Of a DNA stretch of 64,000 nt, positions 35,337-45,169 are shown piece by piece. Origin of the DNA: Isoetes taiwanensis (Eukaryota > Streptophyta > Lycopodiopsida > Isoetales > Isoetaceae). The DNA lies in contig JAJEKV010000091.1 of the NCBI GenBank assembly GCA_021234155.1, positions 1,247,501-1,311,500 of the forward strand. The letters are read 5' to 3'. The notes under the pieces are model-generated. The model had not been told where the DNA came from. It made no database searches and saw nothing but the letters and a program-made list of their open reading frames with translations. Each line of letters begins with the position of its first letter. Position 1 is the first letter of the stretch. Position numbers and translations under genes: made by a program.

Positions 35337-36658
35337 ATGGCCCGGACCAAGCAGACCGCTCGAGTTCCCCGACCAGGCGAATCGCCTAGCGCCCATGATC
35401 CCGGCCTGATACAGAGAATGCTTCAGGAGCGCCTTCTCAGGCATGGCCAGTCTTCATCTAGCGAGGGAGCGGCTTCAGACGAACACCAAAGCGAAGGATC
35501 CCAGCAGGTCGAGGAGGATGCACACTCCGATGCGGGGACAGAAGTCCTCGACAATGAGGAACCAGACGTCATGCAGAAAATTCTTGAAGAAGTGGAGGAG
35601 GAGGAAAGGAAGAAGAAGCAGGAACAAGATCGAGTGGCCGAGGAACGTGAAGAGCAGATACAGCCGACTCCTGAGCTGACCATGGAAGAGGAGCTCGAAG
35701 CTTTGATTCGAGAAAAGGAGGCAGAGGAGCGAAAGGAACAGGGAGAGCCGACCCTCGATCCAGCTGAAGAAGAAGAATTAGCGGCGTGGATAAAGAAGCA
35801 CGAAGCGAAAGAACGCCGTCGGGAGAAGAAGGCAGAAAAGAAAAGAAAGAGGGACGAAGAGGAGGAGGCCAAAGCAGCCGAGGAACTGAAGAAGAAGAAG
35901 GGGAAGTTCGTGATGGTAGGCAAAAGAAAACTTGTGAAGGTTAAACGAATAACGACCCCCAACCCCAAGGTCGTCATCACCGAACGATCAGCTGACCAGC
36001 CCCCGCCCTCCTCCGACGACTCTGAAGATGAAGACTTCATCCCCAGCACCGAAGGTGGAAGCTCTTCTAAACCCCCAGCTGATGAGCAGGCAATACCCGA
36101 CCCGGAGCAGCCCGAGCAGGCGCAAAAGCCCCCACCATACCCGACGTGGGACAGAAACAAGGCGCCACGGCCAGCCCGAGAGACCCCGTCAAGGTCTATC
36201 AGAAGAAACTAAGGGAGCACAACGCCTTCATGGTGAAGTGGGAGGCATACAATACATATTACCAGCAGAACAGGGTTAGAACTATAGAAGGTGGACATCC
36301 GACGAAGAGCCAGACTCTGAAGCCCCCACCACAGAAGCCCAAGCCTCCTAGGCCACCAGGCAAGAAGAGAACCGGCAGAAAGGAGAGCGAGAGGAAAGCC
36401 CTGAGAGAGATCAGGCATTTTCAGAGAAGCTTCGGCTTTTTGATTCCCCGTGAACCGTTCGCCCGCCTAGTTCGAGAGGTGATCCAAGAGTACAACACGG
36501 AGATGCGGGTGACGGATGAGATGTTGCTGGCATTACAAGAGGCAACAGAACAGAAACTGGTGCAGCATTTTGAGGATTCGACAGCTTGCACAGTCCATGC
36601 AAAGAGAGTGACCCAAGACATGCATCTTGCTAGCCACATCAAGGGAGAGCGGCCTTGA
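35337..36658 (+). CDS. Histone H3-like protein encoded by retrotransposon B (one frameshift)
   Basis: The first frame (35,337-36,212) starts MARTKQTARVPRPGE. The first nine residues equal the H3 N-terminus through R8, keeping K4 but with V at position 9 where H3 has K9. An E/K-rich, probably coiled-coil linker of about 250 residues follows. A shifted frame, used from about 36,150-36,200 to 36,658, ends in an H3-like fold: 'KALREIRHFQ' (alpha-N), 'PFARLVREVIQEYNTEMRV' (alpha-1, loop 1), 'LLALQEATE' (alpha-2), 'CTVHAKRVT' (loop 2), 'IKGERP' (end, H3 has IRGERA). Loop 1 has H3 length, not the longer CENH3 length; loop 2 lacks three residues. H3 positions C110, H113 and D123 appear kept; K79 is N. 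The frames are offset by one base, so either a recent deletion or frameshifting; I saw no canonical slippery heptamer. Confidence 0.88.
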
Positions 36659-36688
36659 AATTTTGTAAATAATAGAAAAAATTTTGTT

Positions 36689-36696
36689 AATATAAA
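36689..36696 (+). terminator. Possible poly-A signal after the H3-like ORF
   Basis: AATATAAA begins 31 bp after the stop at 36,658. The same octamer begins 43 bp after the stop of the next ORF (38,883), so both modules may have their own 3' ends. Confidence 0.4.
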
Positions 36697-36804
36697 GAGT
36701 TTTGGAGGAAGTAATATGTGTAATCTTGCTTAATTAAGTTAAGTTATTGAATTCTGGCTTTTGTTTTAGTTAAAACGGACACTTGGAGCAGAATTGAGAG
36801 GATG

Positions 36805-37048
36805 TCTCGCACGTCGCGCCAGGACCGAAAATGAAAAGTTCATTATTGGTCTGGGCGCAACGTGTGAGACCATGCCCCAAAAGTGCCCAAAACAGCTCCA
36901 AATCGACCAAATAAGGGATCCATTCTGCCTAACTCGATGAGTCCAGCAGAATTAGACCCTTACATCACCCAAATTGAACAAGTTTAACCCATTTAGAACC
37001 AATGTCTCGCACGTCGCGCCAGGACCGAAAATGAAAAGTTCATTATTC
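36805..37048 (+). repeat. Leader hairpins 3 and 4 of element B
   Basis: Copy 3 at 36,805-36,869 keeps both arms (TCTCGCACGTCGCGCC / GGCGCAACGTGTGAGA). Copy 4 at 37,005-37,048 keeps the first arm and inner stem but has lost the closing arm. They lie between the H3-like ORF and the second TATA box, so the hairpins flank the H3-like module on both sides. Confidence 0.8.
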
Positions 37049-37240
37049 CTCTCAGCAAATTCTCCAGCATGCCATATCCAAATGACCTCCAGTTTGTTGC
37101 AATAGGTTCATTAGCTAATCTTAACATGCTCAAACCCCAAAAGTAGCCTTCAAATCCTCATTTGGACCTCCTAATAGGTCAGAATTGCCCAACCCCAATA
37201 AATTTCTAGGTCATCCAAAAATTAGGGTTTTTCCCTTCTC

Positions 37241-37248
37241 TATAAATA
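37241..37248 (+). promoter_or_regulatory. TATA box before the second extra ORF
   Basis: TATAAATA lies 111 bp before the ATG at 37,352, nearly the same spacing as in the H3-like module. Confidence 0.5.
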
Positions 37249-37351
37249 GGTCCCCATTTCCCCTACAAGTTTGCTTTTGACCTTTTAGGTGATTTTTCAG
37301 CTCCCTGAGGCGCTTCTACATCCGTTTGTTAGTCTCATCTTCTCTAGATCC

Positions 37352-38840
37352 ATGGCAACTGCTGACTTCAGGCGATGGTACAGCGCCAGTGCCCATGCTG
37401 CCGAGGCTGATGTCAATGACATCTTCCGAGTCTTCCGGAAAGAAATAGATGTCCAAGCCACTCTGCACGCAACCCCGTCATATAGACAGGTCTTAGCCGA
37501 GTTCCAAGCTAGGGTAGGACCCTCCCTAGTGCAGCTACCCCCTTGCACAGGCTATTTTGTTCCCCGCCCATCCCTTCAAGCAGCCTTGGGTGATGTCCCG
37601 AACATTGCCAAGTACTTGACAAACAAGGCATAGAGGTTGCCAGATTACATGGTCCTGACAGTTGGCAGGGCCAAGTATTTTTCCTACACCGCCGCCTTAG
37701 CCATTTTCCTTTCCCATCTCACTGAAAACCCAATGGGGGAAACCTCTATTCCTCCCATGGATGCGGACCCCATAGCATCCTCAGTAGCAGAATAGATGCT
37801 TTTGCAGTACCAGCAAGAGCAGGAAGGAAGAACAGAAGAAGAGGAATCGGACGAGGAAGAGTACACGGAGCTCGACCCAGAGGAAGAACGGCGGCAAGCA
37901 GAAGAGGAGCTACGCAACTTCGAGCGGAGCCGCTAGACACTCAGAGTCGCTCCCCCACTAGGGCTAGGCATTACAAGCCCTCAGTGATATACAGAATCTC
38001 CCCGAATGTAGGGAGAGGGAGTTCCGACTTGATGAATTGCTGCACCAACTACAGCAGCAACCAGACTTGGATGACTTCATCGTCCGAGGAGTCTCAGACT
38101 TCCCGCTTCAAGTGAGAGAAGCCGACACCTATACATGGGAGTCGACTTCGGACATCCAGACCTACAGCAACATAAGGCAAATTATGGAAGCTCGAGAATT
38201 GCCATCGGAGGAGGAGTTCTATGCCATCCAGGAACAGATGGGAATCCGCGGCAAGACCACGAGCATTTTGATGCCGAGCTCTTCGACACCACCTCGCCCA
38301 AGAGGAGCAGGAATCGACATCAGGCGAGTCGACTCGACAATTAGAGACTACCAAGAAATCACTGAGGTAGAGGTCGATGAATACACCGGAAGGCATAGAG
38401 CTGGAGGCCAAGCAGGAGGAGAGTCGTCAGCAACACACAATGACAGGTCGCTGAGGTACTATCTTCCCCTGCTGTTGGATGGGAGAATAGCGGTGATACA
38501 CTGCAAATTCAGTCCCCGGGGCGAAGAAGGAGTGTTTATGCTCATTGCACTCTCTGGCTTTGGCATGCATGCTCGAATAGCTACAAACGCTGATTATGCT
38601 GTCTTAGTCAGGAGAGCGATGGCACTGGACATTTTCGACTTCGCCGTGCCCTACCGACGGCAGGGAAGATTGGCAGTAACCACGGCCTACACCTCCGACC
38701 GCAGGGTAGAGGAATTGGTGACAGCTTTGCAGGGCGGGTCGTCAACCAATGTCCTTAGGAACTTGGGACGCTCGGTAGGAACGACCCAAGTTAAGAAGTT
38801 CCTTGAGGATAACCCATCCTACCGGCGATTTCAAGAATAG
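37352..38840 (+). pseudogene. Second extra ORF of element B, unknown protein, broken
   Basis: The frame starts 'MATADFRRWYSASAHAAEAD', reads to a stop at 37,633, continues in the same frame past a second stop at about 37,795 through an acidic Glu-rich stretch ('EEEESDEEEYTELDPEEE'), then shifts frame near 37,940-38,010. A 267-codon frame then runs to 38,840 ('YYLPLLLDGRIAVIHCKF', 'FMLIALSGFGMHARIATNA', 'VKKFLEDNPSYRRF'). Together they look like one decayed protein of about 490 residues. I recognise no domain. It lies before gag, where a chromovirus normally has nothing. Confidence 0.6.
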
Positions 38841-38994
38841 TTAGATTCTTGATCCCGGAGGCCTTGTATTAAGATATTATATAATATAAATGTTTCTTTT
38901 GCACTTTAAATATTTTGTTGATGTATTTTGTTCCACAACTATACCAACGAACATATATAATGCAAGAGAATAAATAAAACTAACCACATAGCCA

Positions 38995-40230
38995 TGACCT
39001 ACTTGTGCATGCAGCTAGAGGCACAGGATCAGCAGAACAACAACGGCGAAACCATAGGGAAGAACAGAGCCCGCCTAGGCTGCACCCGGCAAGGAGCCTG
39101 TATGAGGCATTTGGACCCATGACCCCAGAGGAGGAAATGTCACAGATGAGGACGGACCTTGAGCAGATAAAGGCTTTCCTGGCAGCACAAGCAGGAGTTG
39201 GGTCGGAAGGCAACGCCCTGTTGCCACAAGCATCAACTCGGAAAGCAGAAAGGACAAGAAGAGGAGCAAGAGAAGGAGGTCCCCCAGCACGGAATCCTCC
39301 GACTCAAGCTCGGACTCAGACTCGGGTTCCGAGGAAGAGGCTGAACAAATGCAGAACCGAAGGGACGACAGACACAAGGAGACTAGAACCTCGGACTACC
39401 AGAAGAAGGTAGACTCTGCATTGGGAAACGTATGGAAGGCCAGGAAGCTCGAGCAATTCTCAGGCGAGAACAGGTCGAGCATGGAAGCAGAGGCTTGGCT
39501 CGATGAGATGAGTGAATATGGCAACGCCTATGGTATGAAGGACAAGGACAAAGACAAAGGCAGGGTGGCAACAGCCAACCTGAAGGGGGCAGCACGCATT
39601 TGGTGGAAGGGTTATGCCAAGGCCCATGGCTTAAGCAGGGATGCTTGCAGGTTCAGAAAGTTTGCTAAAGCTTTCAAGCGCCATTACGTCCCAAGAGAGC
39701 ACAAGTCCAGCATGATGCAGCAGTTCTACAGGTTGCAGCAAGGCAACAAATCAGTCCAGAAATATACAGAGGAATTCATGAGACTAAGGCTTTATGTGCC
39801 AAAGTTAAGTGAAAAGCATGCAGTGGAGAGCTATATTGAAGGGTTGAATGATGAGATCCGCAAGCTTGTAAGGGCAATAAACCCTAAGACAGTATCAGAA
39901 GCAGAGTCCAAGGCAATAAGCTTGCAAGGGACGGGGCCTCAGAATAGCGGTAGAGGCAGCAGTACTAGCAGGATAAAGGCAAGGCAACAGGGAGTTATAG
40001 CCCTAGAGCAGCCAGCCCAGGTCCAGCTAGAGCCCCATATAGTGGCAACCAGGGGAAGCAGCAGGAGAAGAAGCAGGTGTCCTTCAAGGACAAGCAGGAG
40101 GGGTCAAACTACTCCAAAGCAATGCGGTCCTTTTTGCAGGCAATGCCCAAGGAAAAGAGGCAGGAGTGCATAGAAAAGCAGCTTTGCTTCAGATGCTTCC
40201 AGCCGGGCCACAGGACAGCGAACTGCCCCT
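38995..40230 (+). pseudogene. Gag polyprotein with zinc knuckle (frameshifted)
   Basis: Gag forms the virus-like particle and binds RNA. A first frame from about 39,005 gives 'FGPMTPEEEMSQMRTDLEQI'. A second, from 39,349, carries the Retrotrans_gag core: 'GAARIWWKGYAKAH', 'FKRHYVPREHKSSMMQQFYR', 'LQQGNKSVQKYTEEFMRLRL', 'ESYIEGLNDEIRKLV'. A third frame from about 40,077 holds the CCHC knuckle CFRCFQPGHRTANC. At least two frameshifts break it. Confidence 0.85.
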
Positions 40231-40800
40231 ACATCATGAGTGCAGCGCTAGCGGAGTTGGGAGGATGGGACACTCCGTCTGACGACGACGGCGAGGCATC
40301 CCGCGACTATATTCAGGGTGAGTGTCATATCTTTGCCGCAATAGACACAGAACAAGGGGAGAATCAATATCAGGTAATATCCACAATAGGAAAGGCCAAA
40401 GCCAAGTCATTCACAATCCTGATAGATTCGGGAAGTAGCCACAACTTTGCATCCCCAAGAATGGTCGAAATGTTGAAGCTCAAGCCATTGAAGTCCAAGC
40501 CAAGACCCGTAGTGTTAGCAAACGGGAGAGTAAGGCATACAACATGCAAAAGGATAAACTTCGACATTGATTTGCCGGGAATCAACATCCAGATGGGGCA
40601 GAGGTAATGAATATTGGAAAGTATGACTTAATCATCGGAATGGAGTATCTTGGTCCAGCAGGAGCCCTCATTGATTGTGGAAAGCAGAAGGTAACCCTCA
40701 CAGCACCCAATGACAAAATCATAGAGATCACAGGTAAAGAAGTTATCCCCATTATGCAGTGTATGTCTAGTAAGCAGCTGTTCAGGTGCATAAAGAGTGA
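40231..40800 (+). pseudogene. Aspartic protease domain of element B
   Basis: The retroviral-type protease cuts the polyprotein. 'FTILIDSGSSHNFASPRM' holds the active-site DSG triad, and '[20 protein letters not shown]' is the matching C-terminal motif after a frame change at about 40,607. Confidence 0.85.
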
Positions 40801-41310
40801 GCAGGTAGCTTATATCTTCAAGCTTGAGATCCAAGAGCCCGAATTAGAAGAAGGTAAGGAAGATAAGGGGCTCAGCGAGCTGCCCAAGCAAGTAGCTAAG
40901 TTGATCACAGAGTTCCACGATCTCTTTCCAGATGAGATCAAGCAGCTCCCTCCTTATAAGGGAGTCGAGTGTAAGATAGCACTCGAACCAGGAACGAAGC
41001 CGACAAGTAAAGCCCCATACAGAATGACGACGCAGGAGTTGACGGAGCTAAAGAAGCAATTGCAGGAGTTGCTCGACCTAGGCTTCATTAGACCTAACGT
41101 CTCGCCATTTGGAGCACCCATTCTTTTTGTAAAGAAGAAGGATGGCAGCTTGAGGATGTGCATAGATTACAGGCAGTTGAACAAGCACACCATCAAGAAT
41201 AAGTACGCGCTCCCAAGATCAGACGACTTGATGGATCAGCTCCAAGGGGCAAAAGTCTTCTCCAAAATCGATTTAAGGTCAGGCTATCACCAGATCAGAA
41301 TAAAGGAAGG
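40801..41310 (+). pseudogene. Reverse transcriptase, N-terminal part only
   Basis: Fingers and the first palm motif are present: '[16 protein letters not shown]', '[20 protein letters not shown]', '[19 protein letters not shown]' with the first catalytic Asp. The sequence then jumps straight into integrase at about 41,310. Motif C (YxDD), the thumb, RNase H and the integrase HHCC zinc domain are missing, a loss of roughly 2 kb compared with complete chromoviruses. This RT cannot be active. Confidence 0.88.
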
Positions 41311-42165
41311 TCATCAGCATGGACTTCATAATAAGGCTCGCAATGATAGTAGGAGGGAAGGATGCTTTGATGGTACTGGTCGACAAGTTGTCGAAGATGG
41401 CACATTTTGTGCCCTGCAGGACCACAGACACAGCTATGGATACAGCGAAGCTCTTCACCAAAGAAATCTTCAGGCTCCATGGCATGCCAAGGGAGATCAT
41501 CTCCGACAGAGACCCGAAGTTCATGAGTGCCTTTTGGCAGGACCTCTTTGTGACAATTCAGACGAAGCTATCCATGAGCACAGCCTATCATCCTCAGACG
41601 GATGGGCAAACAGAGCAGACCAACAGAATTTTGGAGGATATACTACGAAACTATGTCTGGAACAAGCAAGGTATGTGGGAAGAATTTATTCACTTGGTGG
41701 AGTTTGCGTATAATAGCACCAAGCAAGAATCATCCCAAATGTCGCCGTTTATGATCAACTACGGCTACCAATGCCTAACTCTAGACACTTGGCACAATCC
41801 CGTGTCAAAAGTAGAGGTTTCGCAGCAAATGTTGGCCGACATGCAGCAGCTGGTGGAAGAAGTTCGAGGATATCTGGAGTCGACAAAAGAGCATCGCCGA
41901 CAAACGTCGAACAGTCAGAGAGTTCCAAGTTGGCGACGATGTCTGGCTCAAGATCAAAGTGAAGCAGGCGAAGCTCCGCATCGGAAATTGTAAGAAGCTT
42001 GCTCCAAGGTGGGCTGGACCTTTCAGAATAGTCCAGAGAGTAGGTAATCAATCCTACAAGTTAGACTTGCCAGCACACCTAAAGATTCATAAAGTCTTCC
42101 ACGTGAGTTTATTGAAGAAGCATACTCCAAATCGGGCGAAGTCTGGACCTCAACGTTGTTGGAAA
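41311..42165 (+). pseudogene. Integrase core and C-terminal domain
   Basis: Integrase inserts the cDNA. 'SMDFIIRL', '[12 protein letters not shown]' (first Asp), '[14 protein letters not shown]' (second Asp) and '[17 protein letters not shown]' (with Glu) make a DDE core. A frameshift near 41,880-41,958 precedes 'KLAPRWAGPFRIVQRVG' and 'HKVFHVSLLKKH', the GPY/F module. The N-terminal zinc domain is deleted. Confidence 0.88.
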
Positions 42166-42398
42166 TGACGGAGGAGCAGCTGGAAATAGTTCCAGAATTG
42201 ATTCTTGATAAAGCCTTCAAGAAAACAAGGAGATCAGAGTTTCTCTAATATTTGGTTAAGTGGAAACACTTGCCGGTAGAAGACGCGACGTGGGTACTCA
42301 AGAAGGATCTATTAAAGCAGTACCCACAGTTTATGGAGCAATGGGACGGCAAGGTCATCTCCGAAGAAATCGGCTCAGGCATGTCGATTTGTGTAGAT
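42158..42398 (+). pseudogene. Chromodomain of element B with a premature stop
   Basis: A frame reads 'ELILDKAFKKTRRSEFL', a TAA at 42,246-42,248, then 'YLVKWKHLPVEDATWVLKK' and ends at about 42,398. This is the integrase-linked chromodomain that defines chromoviruses and steers insertion to marked chromatin, often H3K9me. One stop interrupts it. Confidence 0.82.
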
Positions 42399-43012
42399 TA
42401 ATTCTATGTGTAGTTAAGATTAATCTGCGCATGCAACCTATGCTAAGTATGGGTTGCATGCGTTGTTACCGATGATGAGACCACTATGGTGATCTCTAGG
42501 ACGTGGTGTAATGTCAATGTAGGCATGACCGCGGTTCCACTTGGATGAGTGGCGGGTAGATTAGAAAGTCTACTTCTGTCCCACGGAAGTAGATGACCTC
42601 GAGAGAAAGGAGGTCATTCAGGAATGCATTGATAGGAAAAGCACCTCTAGTCAATGCCTACGGGGAGGACCCTATCCTTCACGCCCCATATACGGGAAGG
42701 ACCCTATCCTCCACGCTGGGCAACTAAAGGTGTAGGCATTATAGGGCGTCTCCATGGCCACGATGGAAGAAGCATCCTCTTCCTACGCCGGGAGATTACC
42801 AAAATTTTTATTAATAATTAAAATGGTACTAACGTAGTGTCGACCTGCAGGCCAATAGAACGCTCCGGAGGGCAAGGAGGTCGAGCTACGAAGACTTGCA
42901 ACACAAATTTTGTTGGAATGTGTTGCAAGGAATGAAGAGTACCTCGAAGGATAATTATATATATGAAATATTAAAATTTTGATAAACTAAAATGTCGTGA
43001 TAAGTGAAACTA
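42370..43012 (+). other. 3' UTR of element B, shared with element A
   Basis: Matches A from 7946 on, including the GGGTTGCATGCGTTG unit (one copy), the GTCTACTTC hairpin and the TTGCAACAC hairpin at 42,896-42,928. The TIR element interrupts it at 43,013. Confidence 0.8.
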
Positions 43013-43799
43013 TTGAAAGTCGTATTTAATTAAAGTGGGACTCATTCCATTCCCATTTTTTTTTGGAACACTGTTAATTTACACAAAAAGAAGCACCCCG
43101 ACCCGAAGACTGGCCATAATTGGAATTTTTGTCTATTAGTGTGCATCCAAGCTTTTCTTCCAGTTTTCTTGGATAGCGTGTCGAGAACAAGAACAATGCA
43201 ACGCAAACATGCATTAGACCTATCAAGTTCTAATTGAAAAAGATTCTTAGTTGAACATTTTGGCTCTATTTTCTTAGGTGGGTAGACAATAGATCACAAA
43301 TTCCAACAAAAATTATGCAAATCGTTTACTTAATCACCCAAAAATACTAGTTTTGAGATACCTTATATTTATAAATGGGCTCATTACAATATATATTACA
43401 GTGGGTGAAGAGACCATAGTGGTCGTATGGGCACAATCATTACACCCTCTTCACACATGAACCACCTAGTGCAAAGGGCGCGTGGAGCTCTCTCCTAGTC
43501 GCGGAGCAACTTTACGGGCGATAGAAATTTGTATGAGGAGTTCCTTTATGGGCCACGTGCTTGTATGTCCAACTGATGTCACCACCCTCTTCTCGGCACC
43601 TTTCTTTAATGAACTGATCTTTTCATTGCTCCCAAGCATGTACTATTTGGTCGAGATAAGGACTGCAAGAGACAAAATCAAATTAGTCAAGTGATGCTAC
43701 ATGCAAAAAAAATAAAATAAAACACAGTTCTTAGGGCCATTTTTGGAAAATACAGGCATGAGAAAGGCAGCTCAGAGGGAAAAACGTAGGTTTTAGGGG

Positions 43800-44345
43800 T
43801 CAGAAGGCCTTTCTCGACTCGCAAGTCGAGAAAGGCAACTCAAAGTGAAAAATGCAAGTTTTAGGGGTCAGAAGGCCTTTCTCGACTCGCGAGTCGAGAA
43901 AGGCAGCTCAAAGCCAAAAACGCAGGTTTTATGGGTCAGAAGGCCTTTCTCGACTCGCGAGTCGAGAAAGGCAGCTCAAAGCCAGAAACACAGGTTTTAT
44001 GGGTCAGAAGGCCTTTCTCGACTCGCGAGTCGAGAAAGGCAGCTCAAAGTTGAACGCAGGTTTTATGGCCGAGGCCTTTCTCGATGGCGAAGTCGAGAAA
44101 GGCCTTTCACCCATAAAACCGTGTGGTTTTTTTTGAGCGCCTTTCTCGACCAGTCGAGAAAGGCCTTTCGACCCTAAAACTCCGCGTTTCTGTTTTGAAC
44201 TTGAACCTTTTCGACTCGTGAGTCGAAAAACCAAAAAAAAAAATGCAAGTTTGAGGGCCTTTCTCGACTCGCAAGTTGAAAAAGGCAACTCAGAGTAAAA
44301 AAAGGGCAATTTCAAAGCTCAGAGTCCGAGAAGGTCGAAAATGAA
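43800..44345. repeat. Palindromic 68-69-bp minisatellite
   Basis: About eight units each contain an inverted core of CTTTCTCGACTCG and its complement. The 28-bp palindromes at 43,876-43,903, 43,944-43,971 and 44,012-44,039 are perfect; others are partly decayed. A related core occurs at about 46,648-46,673. Open frames here are by-products of the repeat. Confidence 0.85.
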
Positions 44346-45169
44346 TAACCTTCAAACATCCTATGTATTTTCTATGAAAAAATACCCTCCCCATAAATTT
44401 CCTACGTATTTTCCATAAAAAATAGACCCTCCCCATGTATTATCTAATGGACACATATCCAATGGACCCTCCCCCTTTCTAATGGACCATACCATATAGC
44501 TATATGAAGAGGGGACCATTGTGTTCATATTTAGCTATGTAAAGAGTAATGCCTAATGCACATGTAAATAGCAACATATGCACCTATAATGCACATTATA
44601 ACCTACGAGAGCCTATTAGACCTATGCATTAAATCTATTAATAAGCATTAGACCTATATATTAATATGTACTTGTCCCCATTTTGTGTCTTGAACCTTCA
44701 AAATGGGTTAAACAAGGTATAAATTATATCATGATCTTCGCAAAGTTAAATTTTTACCTAAGGTCAACATAAGGTGTAAAATATGATTATACAAGCACAC
44801 ATATAAACACAACCATGCTATCAATTTGCGACAAAAATTCAAATATTTACATGGGCGACACTAATAAAATTATAGCCCAATTAATGGTATGTTTATAATA
44901 TATTAATGTAACCAGCTTTTTTTTCCCGTTAACCTTAGAAAAATAACCCATTGTCCACACTATATCCGTATTTTTTTTTCTTACGTACACTCTATTATTA
45001 TTCTGCTTTTTTCTCTTAATATTTGGCTTTTTTTTTCTCCCACCTCTTAAGTTAGAAATTTGAAATTGAAAACGGGGGGAGATTTTCGAAATTTGAAATT
45101 AAAAAGGGGGGAGATTTGGTACATACCTTTTGAGAAGAAGAAATTTGGTACACTTACAGTAAATCGTGG

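Noticed and set aside
35423-36160. Long minus-strand open frame (245 codons) opposite the H3-like ORF
   Set aside because: It is a Ser/Cys-rich shadow created by the GAA/GAG/AAG-rich sense strand; no motif and no start context.
36146-36212. Programmed -1 frameshift in the H3-like ORF
   Set aside because: The offset direction would fit -1, but I found no canonical X XXY YYZ heptamer in the overlap. A one-base deletion in this copy is simpler.
35337-36658. Centromeric histone CENH3 instead of an H3-type histone
   Set aside because: ALREIRHFQ and FLIP recall CENH3, but loop 1 has canonical H3 length and the N-terminus is the H3 tail; CENH3 has a longer loop 1 and a different tail. A divergent CENH3 origin is not fully excluded.
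43845-44177. Open frames with a repeated 'RRPFSTRESRKAAQSQK' peptide
   Set aside because: Produced by the palindromic minisatellite, whose unit length keeps several frames open; no coding signal beyond the repeat.
43800-44345. CRISPR array
   Set aside because: The regular palindromic repeats superficially fit, but spacers are themselves repeated, the context is a plant transposon and no cas-like gene exists.
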